Of a DNA stretch of 58,725 bases, positions 1 to 7,683 are shown piece after piece. Source of the DNA: a virus; the IMG/VR virus record IMGVR_UViG_3300048672_000976, positions 1 through 58,725 of that record; one strand, given 5' to 3'. A program made the translations under genes and the position numbers. Each line of letters begins with the position of its first letter. Positions within the stretch are counted from its first letter, which is position 1. Below the pieces are notes generated by a model. The model was given only the letters and a program-made list of their open reading frames with translations. It was not told the DNA's origin and did no database searches.

Positions 1-937
1 CAATAACACCATTCACAATAAACGTTGTTCCGTAACTTTGTTTTGTTCTAACATCATAAAGTTTCATTAAGTCTGTTTTCAATTCATCTTTATTTTTTTT
101 AAAAACATATTGAAACAATTTTATTTTACTAATTCTACTTAATATTTTATTTGAATATTTGTATTTTTCACTAATTAATTTTAAAAAATTTACATAATCA
201 CATTCTTTTATTGTATTAATTAAAAAATCAAATTCACCATTATTTATGTTTACTTTATAAAATTCTTCAACATAATTATTACTATTTCTTTTAATAATTG
301 CATCTAATGATTTGGAATTTTTTTTAATATTAATTTCGTTTATATTTGGCTTGTTTTTTATTTTATTAACCCAATTAATTTGACGTTCATTATAAATTTT
401 TTCACCATCAATAATACCGAATTTCTTTATACATTTTTCTAATGTAAATGTTTTTTGTACATCTTTGATTTTTTCTTTTGATTCCTCTTCATTAAAACCT
501 TTATTTAACCAATAACCAATACTACGTGGTGAATGAATTTTACCATGTAATGACTTTTTTTCATTGTACATTTTTGAACCCTCAATTTCACCATATTTTA
601 TAATAAATGCTCTCTCAGTATTCATTAAATGTAATTCAACTTTTAATTTGCTTTCATCCAAATTAAAGCCTCTATGTTGCCAATATTCAACTAAACATGG
701 TTTCATAGTTTTAACTTTATATAATGCATCATCATAACCCATTCCACGTTTAATCCAATAATTTACACTAAATGCAGAGCCATTTATTTTTTCAATACCA
801 TTTTCTTTTAATATTCTAGTTATAACACTACCATCACATTTGAAATCTTTTGATATTTCCAATACCGATTTAAAATTATTAATATAATCTTCTTTAATTA
901 TATTTATTTGTTCTTCATTAAATTTTAGTTTTCCCAT
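1..937 (-). CDS. Homing endonuclease-like protein, partial (3' end beyond window)
   Basis: An uninterrupted frame begins at an ATG at 935-937 and stays open to base 1, giving about 312 residues with no stop, so the gene is truncated by the window. The N-terminus (about residues 6-45) looks like a helix-turn-helix segment ending RILKENGIEKI. Next come three degenerate repeats with the pattern YW-x-x-R/K-G-F/M followed by acidic residues and K-V/I-K/E (YWIKRG, YWQHRG, YWLNKGF), interleaved with two Y/F-G-x-I-E/D-G-x-K-x-YNE units. Repeats like these occur in phage homing endonucleases. The last visible residues, SYGTTFIVNGVI, resemble the entry to a Vsr-like (EDxHD) nuclease domain, which would lie mostly outside the window. 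It sits 46 bases after the truncated gp46 gene, where a nuclease would lie between the two halves of a fractured split-intein gene. The homing function is inferred; the catalytic residues are not visible. Confidence 0.72.
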   Translation of the reverse strand, partial: MGKLKFNEEQINIIKEDYINNFKSVLEISKDFKCDGSVITRILKENGIEKINGSAFSVNYWIKRGMGYDDALYKVKTMKPCLVEYWQHRGFNLDESKLKVELHLMNTERAFIIKYGEIEGSKMYNEKKSLHGKIHSPRSIGYWLNKGFNEEESKEKIKDVQKTFTLEKCIKKFGIIDGEKIYNERQINWVNKIKNKPNINEINIKKNSKSLDAIIKRNSNNYVEEFYKVNINNGEFDFLINTIKECDYVNFLKLISEKYKYSNKILSRISKIKLFQYVFKKNKDELKTDLMKLYDVRTKQSYGTTFIVNGVI

Positions 938-983
938 AATAATAAATATTACAGGGAAAACTAAAAGCTAAAATAAATACCAT

Positions 984-1535
984 TTATTTTAATTCATCGG
1001 GCAGAAAGCCTATTTTTTTTATAATTTCATTTTCATCAAATTCAATTTCTATTTCAGTATCTGATCTAAGGCACTTACCACCGAAATTTTTAGGCGAAGA
1101 TTCAATAACAGTAATACCATCCATTTTTGTGAAATCAATTGTGTTGTTTTCACCAAATGATAAAAAATTTGAAAAATCAATCTTTTTAATAAACCAACGG
1201 TTATATTTAACCGAATTTTGATTGTTTTTTACTATTTCAGCATTAACTTTATTATCTAATCTATCAATTAAATTCCACTTTACATCGATTTTATTATCGT
1301 TGATAAAATCTTTAATTAATGATTTCTGATATTGCTGATCCAATAATTTATCACTAACATCTAATGAACTAAGATTAGTATTTATATTTAATACTTTAGC
1401 AACCGGAACAACTTTTACTGATGATGTATGATACTTATTCTCAAAATAAGTTTTAACCCTTTTGATTTTTTCTTGAGTTAAATTTTCAGGTGTATCTTCC
1501 CAAACTACCTTTATATAAGGTTTAATTTTTGACAT
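984..1535 (-). CDS. 46: gp46/SbcC/Rad50-like ATPase, N-terminal half ending in a split-intein N fragment
   Basis: The first half of the ATPase subunit of the gp46/47 (SbcCD, Mre11/Rad50) recombination nuclease. After an N-terminal extension of about 115 residues of unknown role comes the typical start of an SbcC head: IKKIDFSNFLSFGE (about 117-129), then IDF, ITVIE and a P-loop-like PKNFGGK (148-154). The Ser/Thr expected after this Lys is missing. The frame instead continues CLRSDTEIEIEFDE, an intein block A signature starting with Cys155, and stops at residue 183. The coiled coil, signature motif and Walker B are absent, so this product alone cannot be a functional ATPase. The remainder is expected beyond the window with an intein C fragment. 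gp47 lies upstream, separated by two small genes. The start at MSKIKP is the first in frame; the extension makes the true start less certain. Confidence 0.85.
   Translation of the reverse strand: MSKIKPYIKVVWEDTPENLTQEKIKRVKTYFENKYHTSSVKVVPVAKVLNINTNLSSLDVSDKLLDQQYQKSLIKDFINDNKIDVKWNLIDRLDNKVNAEIVKNNQNSVKYNRWFIKKIDFSNFLSFGENNTIDFTKMDGITVIESSPKNFGGKCLRSDTEIEIEFDENEIIKKIGFLPDELK
987..1073 (-). other. Split intein N-fragment (29 residues) in gp46
   Basis: Residues 155-183 of the gp46 reading frame. They start with Cys directly after the P-loop Lys and read CLRSDTEIEI..., with the spacing and hydrophobic pattern of intein block A, then end in a natural stop after a short acidic/helical stretch. 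Blocks B, F and G, needed for splicing, are not present here. Known atypical split inteins with very short N fragments (the AceL-TerL type, about 25 residues) have the same organisation. The function is inferred from position and motif; the complementary C fragment was not visible in the window. Confidence 0.75.
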
Positions 1536-1538
1536 ATT

Positions 1539-1901
1539 TTATTTATTATTATTCTCAAATAATTCAATTATACTATTTAACGCCCATACTGAACCTGCTG
1601 TAAACATGCCATCATAAAATATTCCTATAATTGGCAAGCAATCAAAAACATTGTGGAAAAAACCACCTAATGTGATTGACATAAAAAAACCAACCCAAGT
1701 TGATGTACATAACATACAACTTACTAAATCACCTAAAAAAATTGATTTTCGTTTAATAAATTCACGAGCAACTTCAAAAATTGACCCATAAACAATTATT
1801 GTTGACATACCATATGCTGCAACAATCCATAATAATATAATATAAAATTCCATTAAGTAAAAATAATTAAAAAAAACCAAAATAAGAAATTTATTCATCA
1901 T
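1539..1901 (-). CDS. Small membrane protein, DUF1360-like
   Basis: A hydrophobic protein of up to 120 residues with three or four likely membrane segments. The centre carries the motif GDLVSCMLCTSTWVGFF (about residues 57-73), with two Cys in CxxC spacing followed by T-S-x-W-V-G. This matches the conserved core of DUF1360-type membrane proteins found in phages and bacteria, whose function is unknown to me. Two starts are possible: Met1/Met2, overlapping the upstream gene's stop (ATGATGAATAA), or Met17 (base 1853), which begins MEFYIILLWIV and resembles a normal family N-terminus. I favour Met17, although the overlap would allow translational coupling. It lies between gp47 and gp46, where T4-like phages usually have no membrane protein. 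Confidence 0.7.
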   Translation of the reverse strand: MMNKFLILVFFNYFYLMEFYIILLWIVAAYGMSTIIVYGSIFEVAREFIKRKSIFLGDLVSCMLCTSTWVGFFMSITLGGFFHNVFDCLPIIGIFYDGMFTAGSVWALNSIIELFENNNK

Positions 1902-2127
1902 ATAATGATGTTTCCTTTGGTATTATTTTAGGTTCCTCGATTATTTTTTTTTGTACACTATTATGGTTGGGTTTTTCACCATATTTTAAAATATTAAAAC
2001 CTTTATTAAAAACTTCTAAGGCCATTTTTTCCACATCCTCAATGTTATTTAGTTTACAATATTGGACAAATTCATTATCCAATATTAATGAGTAATTCTT
2101 TACCATCTTCAATATCTTTAATGTCAT
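1891..2127 (-). CDS. Small conserved phage protein of unknown function
   Basis: A 78-residue, mostly helical, highly charged protein. If started at Met1 it overlaps the 3' end of the gp47 gene by 53 nt; Met8 (base 2106, MVKNYSLILDN...) reduces this to 32 nt and gives a more natural N-terminus. The recognisable portion is the stretch from DNEFVQYCKLNNIEDVEK to FNILKYGEKP. I have a general impression of similar short proteins in large Bacteroidota and T4-like phages, but no function can be assigned. The C-terminus is rich in Lys, Glu and Pro. Its stop overlaps the next gene's first possible start, so the two are probably translated from one message. Confidence 0.6.
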   Translation of the reverse strand: MTLKILKMVKNYSLILDNEFVQYCKLNNIEDVEKMALEVFNKGFNILKYGEKPNHNSVQKKIIEEPKIIPKETSLYDE

Positions 2128-2878
2128 TTATCACAAAATGATAAAAAGGATTATTATTTTCAATATCATGAAATGTGTATTCATTTTTTAACACATCAAA
2201 TAAACCATAACCATGATGTTTAACTGTCTCGGCAAAGTTTTGTTGAATAAAACTACCAATTTGTATTCCATCACCGCCATTTGGTAATTTAAATCTTTGT
2301 CTCATATGGATATCACCACATAAAGCAACATCACAATCAACAAAATTAAGTTTATCAAATGCATCATCAAATTCATACCCCATTTCTGTTGATAAACCCT
2401 TTATTGGGCCATGAAACAACGCAACATAAACAAAACCTTCCTCCTTTTCAAACTTTGGTTTTTTATTATGCTGATAAAGTGAATATACAACCCATTTAAT
2501 ATTTAAATCATCATAGATACCATAATCTTTATAATAAACAACTCTATCATTATTTAATAGTTTTACTATTGGTGTTATACTATCTAATCGTTGAATGTTA
2601 TTTTCCAAAAAATCATGATTACCCGGTATAATAATTACTTTAGCTATTTTGCTTAATTCATTCAATACCCAAGAACATAAAATTAATTGTTCATTCGATA
2701 TATTTACTTTTTGATGAACAATATCGCCTGTAATTACAATCCGTAATTCAGATTCGTCAACACCATTAAATCGTTCATTTAATTCTATAAACAATTTTTT
2801 AAATTGGTCACGATAATTATCATGATATTGTATTGTTCTAATATGTAAATCACTAATATGTATTATTGTTTTTATCAT
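2075..2878 (-). CDS. 47: gp47/SbcD/Mre11-like recombination nuclease subunit
   Basis: The calcineurin-like phosphoesterase subunit of the gp46/47 complex, which processes DNA ends for recombination-dependent replication. All metal-binding motifs of the SbcD/Mre11 family are visible in order: HISDLH (D10, H12), GD (D52), GNHD (N87, H88, D89), a histidine in LFHGP (H156), and CGDIH (H191). At 267 residues it is shorter than T4 gp47 (339) and lacks most of the C-terminal cap, but the catalytic core is complete. The start overlaps the stop of the upstream nuclease by 4 nt (ATGA), indicating coupling. Its ATPase partner gp46 lies about 540 bases downstream but is broken by a split intein, so complex assembly would depend on trans-splicing. 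Confidence 0.93.
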   Translation of the reverse strand: MIKTIIHISDLHIRTIQYHDNYRDQFKKLFIELNERFNGVDESELRIVITGDIVHQKVNISNEQLILCSWVLNELSKIAKVIIIPGNHDFLENNIQRLDSITPIVKLLNNDRVVYYKDYGIYDDLNIKWVVYSLYQHNKKPKFEKEEGFVYVALFHGPIKGLSTEMGYEFDDAFDKLNFVDCDVALCGDIHMRQRFKLPNGGDGIQIGSFIQQNFAETVKHHGYGLFDVLKNEYTFHDIENNNPFYHFVINDIKDIEDGKELLINIG

Positions 2879-3729
2879 TTTAAATAATTTGTTAAATCCA
2901 TTGTATAAATTGTTTCCATTATATCCACAGGTACTCTATATTCGGCAAATGTAGAATTTTCCATTAATAATACCACAATATTACCAAATATTTTTTTATT
3001 CTGATATTTTGACCCTTCTAACATTTTTAAGAATAATCTACCATATAATGGTAATTGAATGAAATAATGGCCCAATGCTGTATCATCGTATTTATTAAAT
3101 GGATAATACATTTTTTTTGTATAAACTTGAGATTCAAATTTTTTGGGTGCATTCGTCTTCCAATCAGTTGTTACTATACCAAAGTCAGTTTTTGTTTTAT
3201 TATGAATTAGCCAAAATTTATCAGGTTGTCCTGTATATCCTAATGTTGGATCACCTAATACCACTTCAGTATCTAATAATACAGCACCACGTTCATGCAT
3301 TAAATCAATATATTCTTTACCTGCTTGAATCATATTATCTGACTTGATTCTCTGTTCTTCATTGATATTGAAAATAGGTTTTCTAATTTCTTTATATGAC
3401 CCATATAAAGAAATTAAATATTTTTCTAATTCATAATGTACACGACTACCTTGGTTGGTTGAAAGTTCATTTAAACGTTTCCATTCATTTAATAATTCTC
3501 GTTGAACTTCATAATTACCATTACTCATCTCTAAGGCTTTTTTTTCTGAATCAAAATGCGGATGAAACATCTTTATTACCTTAGATACCGATGGATAATC
3601 ATTTCTAACTATACCATTTAAATCTTTCATGAAATATAAATGATCCTCTTCAACAAAGGATAATTCAATCTCTTCTCGTCGTTTTTGTAAAATATCTTTA
3701 ATTTCTAAAGATATATCTGTTAAATTCAT
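2875..3729 (-). CDS. PD-(D/E)XK superfamily nuclease
   Basis: A 284-residue nuclease with the RecB/Cas4-like arrangement of the PD-(D/E)XK fold. Visible motifs are GSRVHYELE (H98), an acidic strand with E155 in DTEVVLGDP, the core GYTGQPDKFWL (D170) followed by VTTDWKTN (D189, K191), and QLPLYG (Q225, Y229), the QxxxY motif typical of RecB-family and Cas4 nucleases. No four-Cys Fe-S cluster is apparent. It lies between primase and gp47 and overlaps gp47 by 4 nt, so a role in DNA end processing during replication or recombination is likely. Strand polarity and exonuclease versus endonuclease activity cannot be told from the sequence. Confidence 0.85.
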   Translation of the reverse strand: MNLTDISLEIKDILQKRREEIELSFVEEDHLYFMKDLNGIVRNDYPSVSKVIKMFHPHFDSEKKALEMSNGNYEVQRELLNEWKRLNELSTNQGSRVHYELEKYLISLYGSYKEIRKPIFNINEEQRIKSDNMIQAGKEYIDLMHERGAVLLDTEVVLGDPTLGYTGQPDKFWLIHNKTKTDFGIVTTDWKTNAPKKFESQVYTKKMYYPFNKYDDTALGHYFIQLPLYGRLFLKMLEGSKYQNKKIFGNIVVLLMENSTFAEYRVPVDIMETIYTMDLTNYLK

Positions 3730-3730
3730 A

Positions 3731-4672
3731 TTAATCTAATTGTTTTGGTTTAATGTTTGTAAAATCACCTTTTAAATCTGCAATATCCTTTTCGCCTGTT
3801 AATTGTACTGACCATATGCGACCCATTAATTTACCACAATTTAAACGATGGTATAATTTTTCTTGATCGGATTGTGCATCAGGATCCAAAATTATTATGA
3901 TTTTTGCTTTGGCATTATCATATAATTTCATGAATAAATGGTCCGGAATAAATTTACCTAACATTGGTATTGAATTGGGAACAAAAATACTATCAAAGAC
4001 ACCTTCAACTAAATAAATGTCTTTATCCCACTCAATTAATTTTTCATTCCAAATTATTATTTCCTTTTGGGCTTCAGGATTTTGATATTTATATTTTGTT
4101 TTTTTTAAATAAGATCTTGCAATAAAATAATTCAAATGATTATTTGAATCGTATGATGGTATAATAATTCTATGTTCATAATGTCCTTGATAACAAAATC
4201 CAATATTGAATTTCTTTATCATTTCATCACTAATATTTCTTTCTTTAATATAATTAAATGCTTGTTTATAGTATGGTGTCATTTTTAAACCGGCACTTGC
4301 ATCTAAAAAATTTATAAATTCTTTGGGGAGTTTTATAGTATGATAAACCTTTTTGGGTAAATCATCATTTTCATCAGGTCTTAATATTAAATAATTTTTT
4401 AATTGTTTTTTATTACCATATTTTTTTATTAAACCATAAATTCTACCCGAAGTACCATGGCTTTCTTTACATGACCAACATTTATAAACATTCAATTTAT
4501 AATTTATTTCTAAATTACCTTTTCCATCTCCACAATCTAACTCTTTTATGTCATATGAGCATACAGGACAATCAAATGATATTTGGCCATTATATTCATT
4601 ATGTGATCTAATGTCGCCAAATATGTCTTCAAGAATGTCAATTACTGGTGAATAATCAACTATTGTATCCAT
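3731..4672 (-). CDS. 61: DNA primase (zinc-binding plus TOPRIM), gp61-like
   Basis: A 313-residue primase making RNA primers for lagging-strand synthesis, expected to work with the DnaB/gp41 helicase encoded at 44659-46941. The N-terminus has a CHC2-like zinc ribbon with C35, C38, C65 and C68 (CPVC ... CWSC). The TOPRIM region has IYLVEGVFDSIF (E223) and IIIILDPDA (D263, D265). The middle (GHYEHRIIIPSYD, FIARSYL) matches the RNA-polymerase-like core of DnaG-type primases. There is no fused helicase domain. A 210-base gene-free leader precedes it, holding a hairpin and AT-rich palindromes, so it probably begins a transcription unit with the nuclease, gp47 and gp46. Confidence 0.92.
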   Translation of the reverse strand: MDTIVDYSPVIDILEDIFGDIRSHNEYNGQISFDCPVCSYDIKELDCGDGKGNLEINYKLNVYKCWSCKESHGTSGRIYGLIKKYGNKKQLKNYLILRPDENDDLPKKVYHTIKLPKEFINFLDASAGLKMTPYYKQAFNYIKERNISDEMIKKFNIGFCYQGHYEHRIIIPSYDSNNHLNYFIARSYLKKTKYKYQNPEAQKEIIIWNEKLIEWDKDIYLVEGVFDSIFVPNSIPMLGKFIPDHLFMKLYDNAKAKIIIILDPDAQSDQEKLYHRLNCGKLMGRIWSVQLTGEKDIADLKGDFTNIKPKQLD

Positions 4673-4743
4673 TTAAAAATTTGGTTTGGTGAATATTGAA
4701 TATAATAATCAAAAAAAACGATAAAAACAAAAAATTTAAGCAT

Positions 4744-4783
4744 AAAAAAAGAGAGAACCGCACCACCAGTCCTCCCTTTTTTT
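4744..4783 (-). terminator. Terminator-like hairpin between RuvC-like gene and primase
   Basis: On the minus strand an A-run followed by GGGAG (arm 4772-4783) can pair with CTCTC followed by a T-run (arm 4744-4755), with a loop of about 16 nt. Because both flanks are A/T runs, it could act in both directions. It is the most GC-containing patch of the 4673-4883 gap. Two AT palindromes, at about 4792-4805 and 4818-4835, lie beside it. A promoter for primase may lie at 4673-4740, but no clear consensus was seen. Confidence 0.5.
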
Positions 4784-4883
4784 TTACTCCCCCAATTATA
4801 TAATTGTATTTTTTTAACCATTTATTTAATAAATGATTATATCATAAATATAATTAAAAAAAATTAAATTACAAAATATTTGT

Positions 4884-5486
4884 TTATTTTTTTTCTTTAA
4901 GCATATTAACATAACCAATTACACAGGTAACTGAGTCTGACATATCATAACATTCTTTCTTTAATTTACCTTTTTTATCATAAAACCATTGAACTTCTGG
5001 AAATAATAAATTTACATGTTCCCAAACTATATGTTTTTTATCAATATCTTTATCATAACCACCAAATAAAACATATTTACCTTTACTATTTAGCCCAACT
5101 AAATCAGGAAATGCATATTTTCTTGAATTGTATGTGGAGATAAATGTCGGTAAAACATTTAAAACTTCATAACATGCATTTAAAATTAAAGTATTATATC
5201 TTAATAATGTACCAATTGTGTAAATATTATTTGACTGTAATAATGGCTCTTCAATTATTACACGAGTTATACCCACATCTTTATATTTTTCTAATTGTTT
5301 TTTAAAAGTGTTTGCTTTTTTTATCATTTCTTCAATTTTATCATCCGGCTGTGGTTTAACTTTGGGTGAAAAATGTGTTAATTCTAATAATTTTGACTCA
5401 TTAATATCAAATAATGCAAAACCAATTGTTTTTGTACTTATATCTAAACCAAGAATTTTGGGTGTGTTTTTTAATTTCTTATCCAT
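4884..5486 (-). CDS. ruvC: RuvC-like Holliday junction resolvase
   Basis: A 200-residue RNase H-fold nuclease. It starts with the signature ILGLDISTKTIGFALFD (D15), then VIIEEPLL (E79/E80), and ends with CYDMSDSVTCVIGY (D181, D184), the acidic residues expected to bind two metals. These match the RuvC-like resolvase group seen in phages and large DNA viruses. The expected role is cutting branched recombination and replication intermediates before packaging, the job done in T4 by the unrelated endonuclease VII. It lies between the structural gene at 5524 and the primase leader. The T4-like set therefore appears to use a RuvC-type enzyme here. Confidence 0.85.
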   Translation of the reverse strand: MDKKLKNTPKILGLDISTKTIGFALFDINESKLLELTHFSPKVKPQPDDKIEEMIKKANTFKKQLEKYKDVGITRVIIEEPLLQSNNIYTIGTLLRYNTLILNACYEVLNVLPTFISTYNSRKYAFPDLVGLNSKGKYVLFGGYDKDIDKKHIVWEHVNLLFPEVQWFYDKKGKLKKECYDMSDSVTCVIGYVNMLKEKK

Positions 5487-5523
5487 TTAATAAAAATATG
5501 TAAAATAAAATTAATTATCAAGA

Positions 5524-7662
5524 TTAAAAATCTAATTTCACAGCAAATACTTGTGTTCCAACTCTAGGTATTGGTTTACTTGTTTTTGCAATTACTAAAG
5601 TATCTTTATTAGCATCCAATAATGAAATTTCAGTAATCATTGGATTCATTGATAAATTATCATTTTTTGTTGGATTTTGCGACGTTGTGAATTTACCATC
5701 AGGCAAATTTATTAAAAATTTCATTTCTTCAATATCAGTTGCCCTAACTAATCTAATACTACCAGGAAATGGTTGTTCATCACCAAATTGCGGCGATAAA
5801 TTTGTTACATCATTTGATGATTGGTCGCCTAAATAATTACTAGATAAACTTGAGAAATGATTTTCTAAATCAAATAATGTTCCACTATTATATTTAGATT
5901 CATTAATTATAAATGTTGTTCCAGTTAATGATGATAACGTACTTCCACCTGCCTCTGTTGTGAAATCCATATATAACCAATTATCGGGTATTGGTGAATC
6001 ACCATCAATGGTTTCTTGTATTAAAATATGAAATGTATCTGCGGTTAAACCACCTATAAATCCATCCAATGTATTTAGAATTGTAGTAAATTCGTTTCCA
6101 AATTTAACACCTATATTTGATGGTGTTGTTATACCATCAATTTTTGAATAATAATTACATGGTAATGAATTTAATTCACCATCCGAATCAAATTTAAGTA
6201 AATAAGTTACCCAAAAAGTTTGGCCTGTTGAATTTATTAGTGATGTACTATCATCTGAATGTAAAATTGATAATTTTGGTGCTGGTAATGTATATTTTCT
6301 ATTTGAACGATAATCTAATATTGCCACTAATTCTTCATCATCAAAAACTATTATTTTTTTATCAACAAAGACTTTACCAACTTTATTATTTGATTCATCT
6401 AACAAATATCTAAATTTAATTTTTGATTTTTCATTATAAATTGATTTAACATAAAAATCATCTTCCCCCATAACAAATTTAGCCCCAATCGTTGTTCCTG
6501 TATTTCTATGATAACTGATAAATGGAATATAAACTTCAAAATAATCATTATCACTTATTGGGTCACCATTTATATCATCAATTATTGATATATCTTCACC
6601 ACTTATACCAATTTTACCACTAATATAATCATCATAAGTAAAAAATCTATCTGTGTTATTTGGTATATCTCCTACTTCTGAGAAATGAATTATTGCTAAA
6701 CATTTTTGTTCCTTTAATGTGATAGTTTCATTAAAACTATTTTTATATGTTGTCGGGTCAATTGTTCCACCTGTATAATTAATAAATGTTTGTCCTGTTG
6801 AACCATAGCCCAAATATTCCTTTGTTGAAATGTATTTGTTACTAGTGTATCCTGATAAATTTTCATCCGTGGAACTAACATCTGAACCGATAGGTTTAAT
6901 CCCCCAAACAACATTTAATGACCATGGGTTATGTTGTTCTTCACTATCAGGTAATATTGGGATACACGTTTCTGATGTATTTGTTAAATCAATTTCCAAC
7001 TCACATTTGTTACTAATAACATTACCATATCCTGTTATTGATGAAAGATCTGGCGTTTTTCTATCTAATGTTAATGATTGTGTTGTTCCTGATGTGGCAC
7101 CTGTAACACCCAATACTTTATAAATTAAACCATTCGTTGCCCCCGATATATATTTAATGTCACCATTGACATCAAAACTATTAAATGCTAAGGTTATATA
7201 TTCATTTGCTGTATATGTTGTTCCTGTTGCTTTAGTTATATTTAATATTGTACTTCCAGATATTTCTGAAAAATCAATACTATTTGAAAGACATTGTATT
7301 GTTGTTCCTGTTGTACCATCATATTCAACATAATTTGAAACAAACCCAGCTGGACCCATAACATTGCGAATTACTTCAGTTGTTGAACCTGTAATCGGAA
7401 TACCAAATATTGTTGAATCTGGTTCATATAAAAAAGGATATTTTAATTCATTGTCTTTATCTAATGGTGCGAAAACTCCTTGATGTGTAAACCCATTTGT
7501 TACACTACTCTTTATATTTGAAAATGGGTTACTATATACAAATTCGGAATCTCCAATATTAAAGAATTTAATATTAAAATCACCTTTTGCTATTGAATTT
7601 CTTCCTTTTTGTGTTATTCTTGCTGATAAATACTCAGAATTATTTTTATCTAAAAAACTCAT
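5524..7662 (-). CDS. Large virion structural protein, probably baseplate or tail
   Basis: A 712-residue protein I do not recognise at family level. The N-terminus (MSFLDKNNSEYLSARITQKGR, then KFFNIGDSEFVY) and the C-terminus (PRVGTQVFAVKLDF) look like compact beta structures. The body is rich in Gly, Thr and Ser with repeated short TGTT/GSTT turns, as in the other structural proteins here. It has no signal peptide or membrane segment. It is the last gene of a run of structural genes from 11893 downwards and is followed by a short AT-rich gap. Assignment as structural rests on location, composition and length only. Confidence 0.6.
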   Translation of the reverse strand: MSFLDKNNSEYLSARITQKGRNSIAKGDFNIKFFNIGDSEFVYSNPFSNIKSSVTNGFTHQGVFAPLDKDNELKYPFLYEPDSTIFGIPITGSTTEVIRNVMGPAGFVSNYVEYDGTTGTTIQCLSNSIDFSEISGSTILNITKATGTTYTANEYITLAFNSFDVNGDIKYISGATNGLIYKVLGVTGATSGTTQSLTLDRKTPDLSSITGYGNVISNKCELEIDLTNTSETCIPILPDSEEQHNPWSLNVVWGIKPIGSDVSSTDENLSGYTSNKYISTKEYLGYGSTGQTFINYTGGTIDPTTYKNSFNETITLKEQKCLAIIHFSEVGDIPNNTDRFFTYDDYISGKIGISGEDISIIDDINGDPISDNDYFEVYIPFISYHRNTGTTIGAKFVMGEDDFYVKSIYNEKSKIKFRYLLDESNNKVGKVFVDKKIIVFDDEELVAILDYRSNRKYTLPAPKLSILHSDDSTSLINSTGQTFWVTYLLKFDSDGELNSLPCNYYSKIDGITTPSNIGVKFGNEFTTILNTLDGFIGGLTADTFHILIQETIDGDSPIPDNWLYMDFTTEAGGSTLSSLTGTTFIINESKYNSGTLFDLENHFSSLSSNYLGDQSSNDVTNLSPQFGDEQPFPGSIRLVRATDIEEMKFLINLPDGKFTTSQNPTKNDNLSMNPMITEISLLDANKDTLVIAKTSKPIPRVGTQVFAVKLDF

Positions 7663-7683
7663 ATTTTTAAACTATTTATTTTA

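Noticed and set aside
984-1073. Simple pseudogene explanation for the truncated gp46
   Set aside because: The frame breaks exactly after the P-loop Lys into a Cys-led intein block A and is followed at once by a homing-endonuclease frame, which is too specific for random decay. It remains the main alternative until the downstream sequence is seen.
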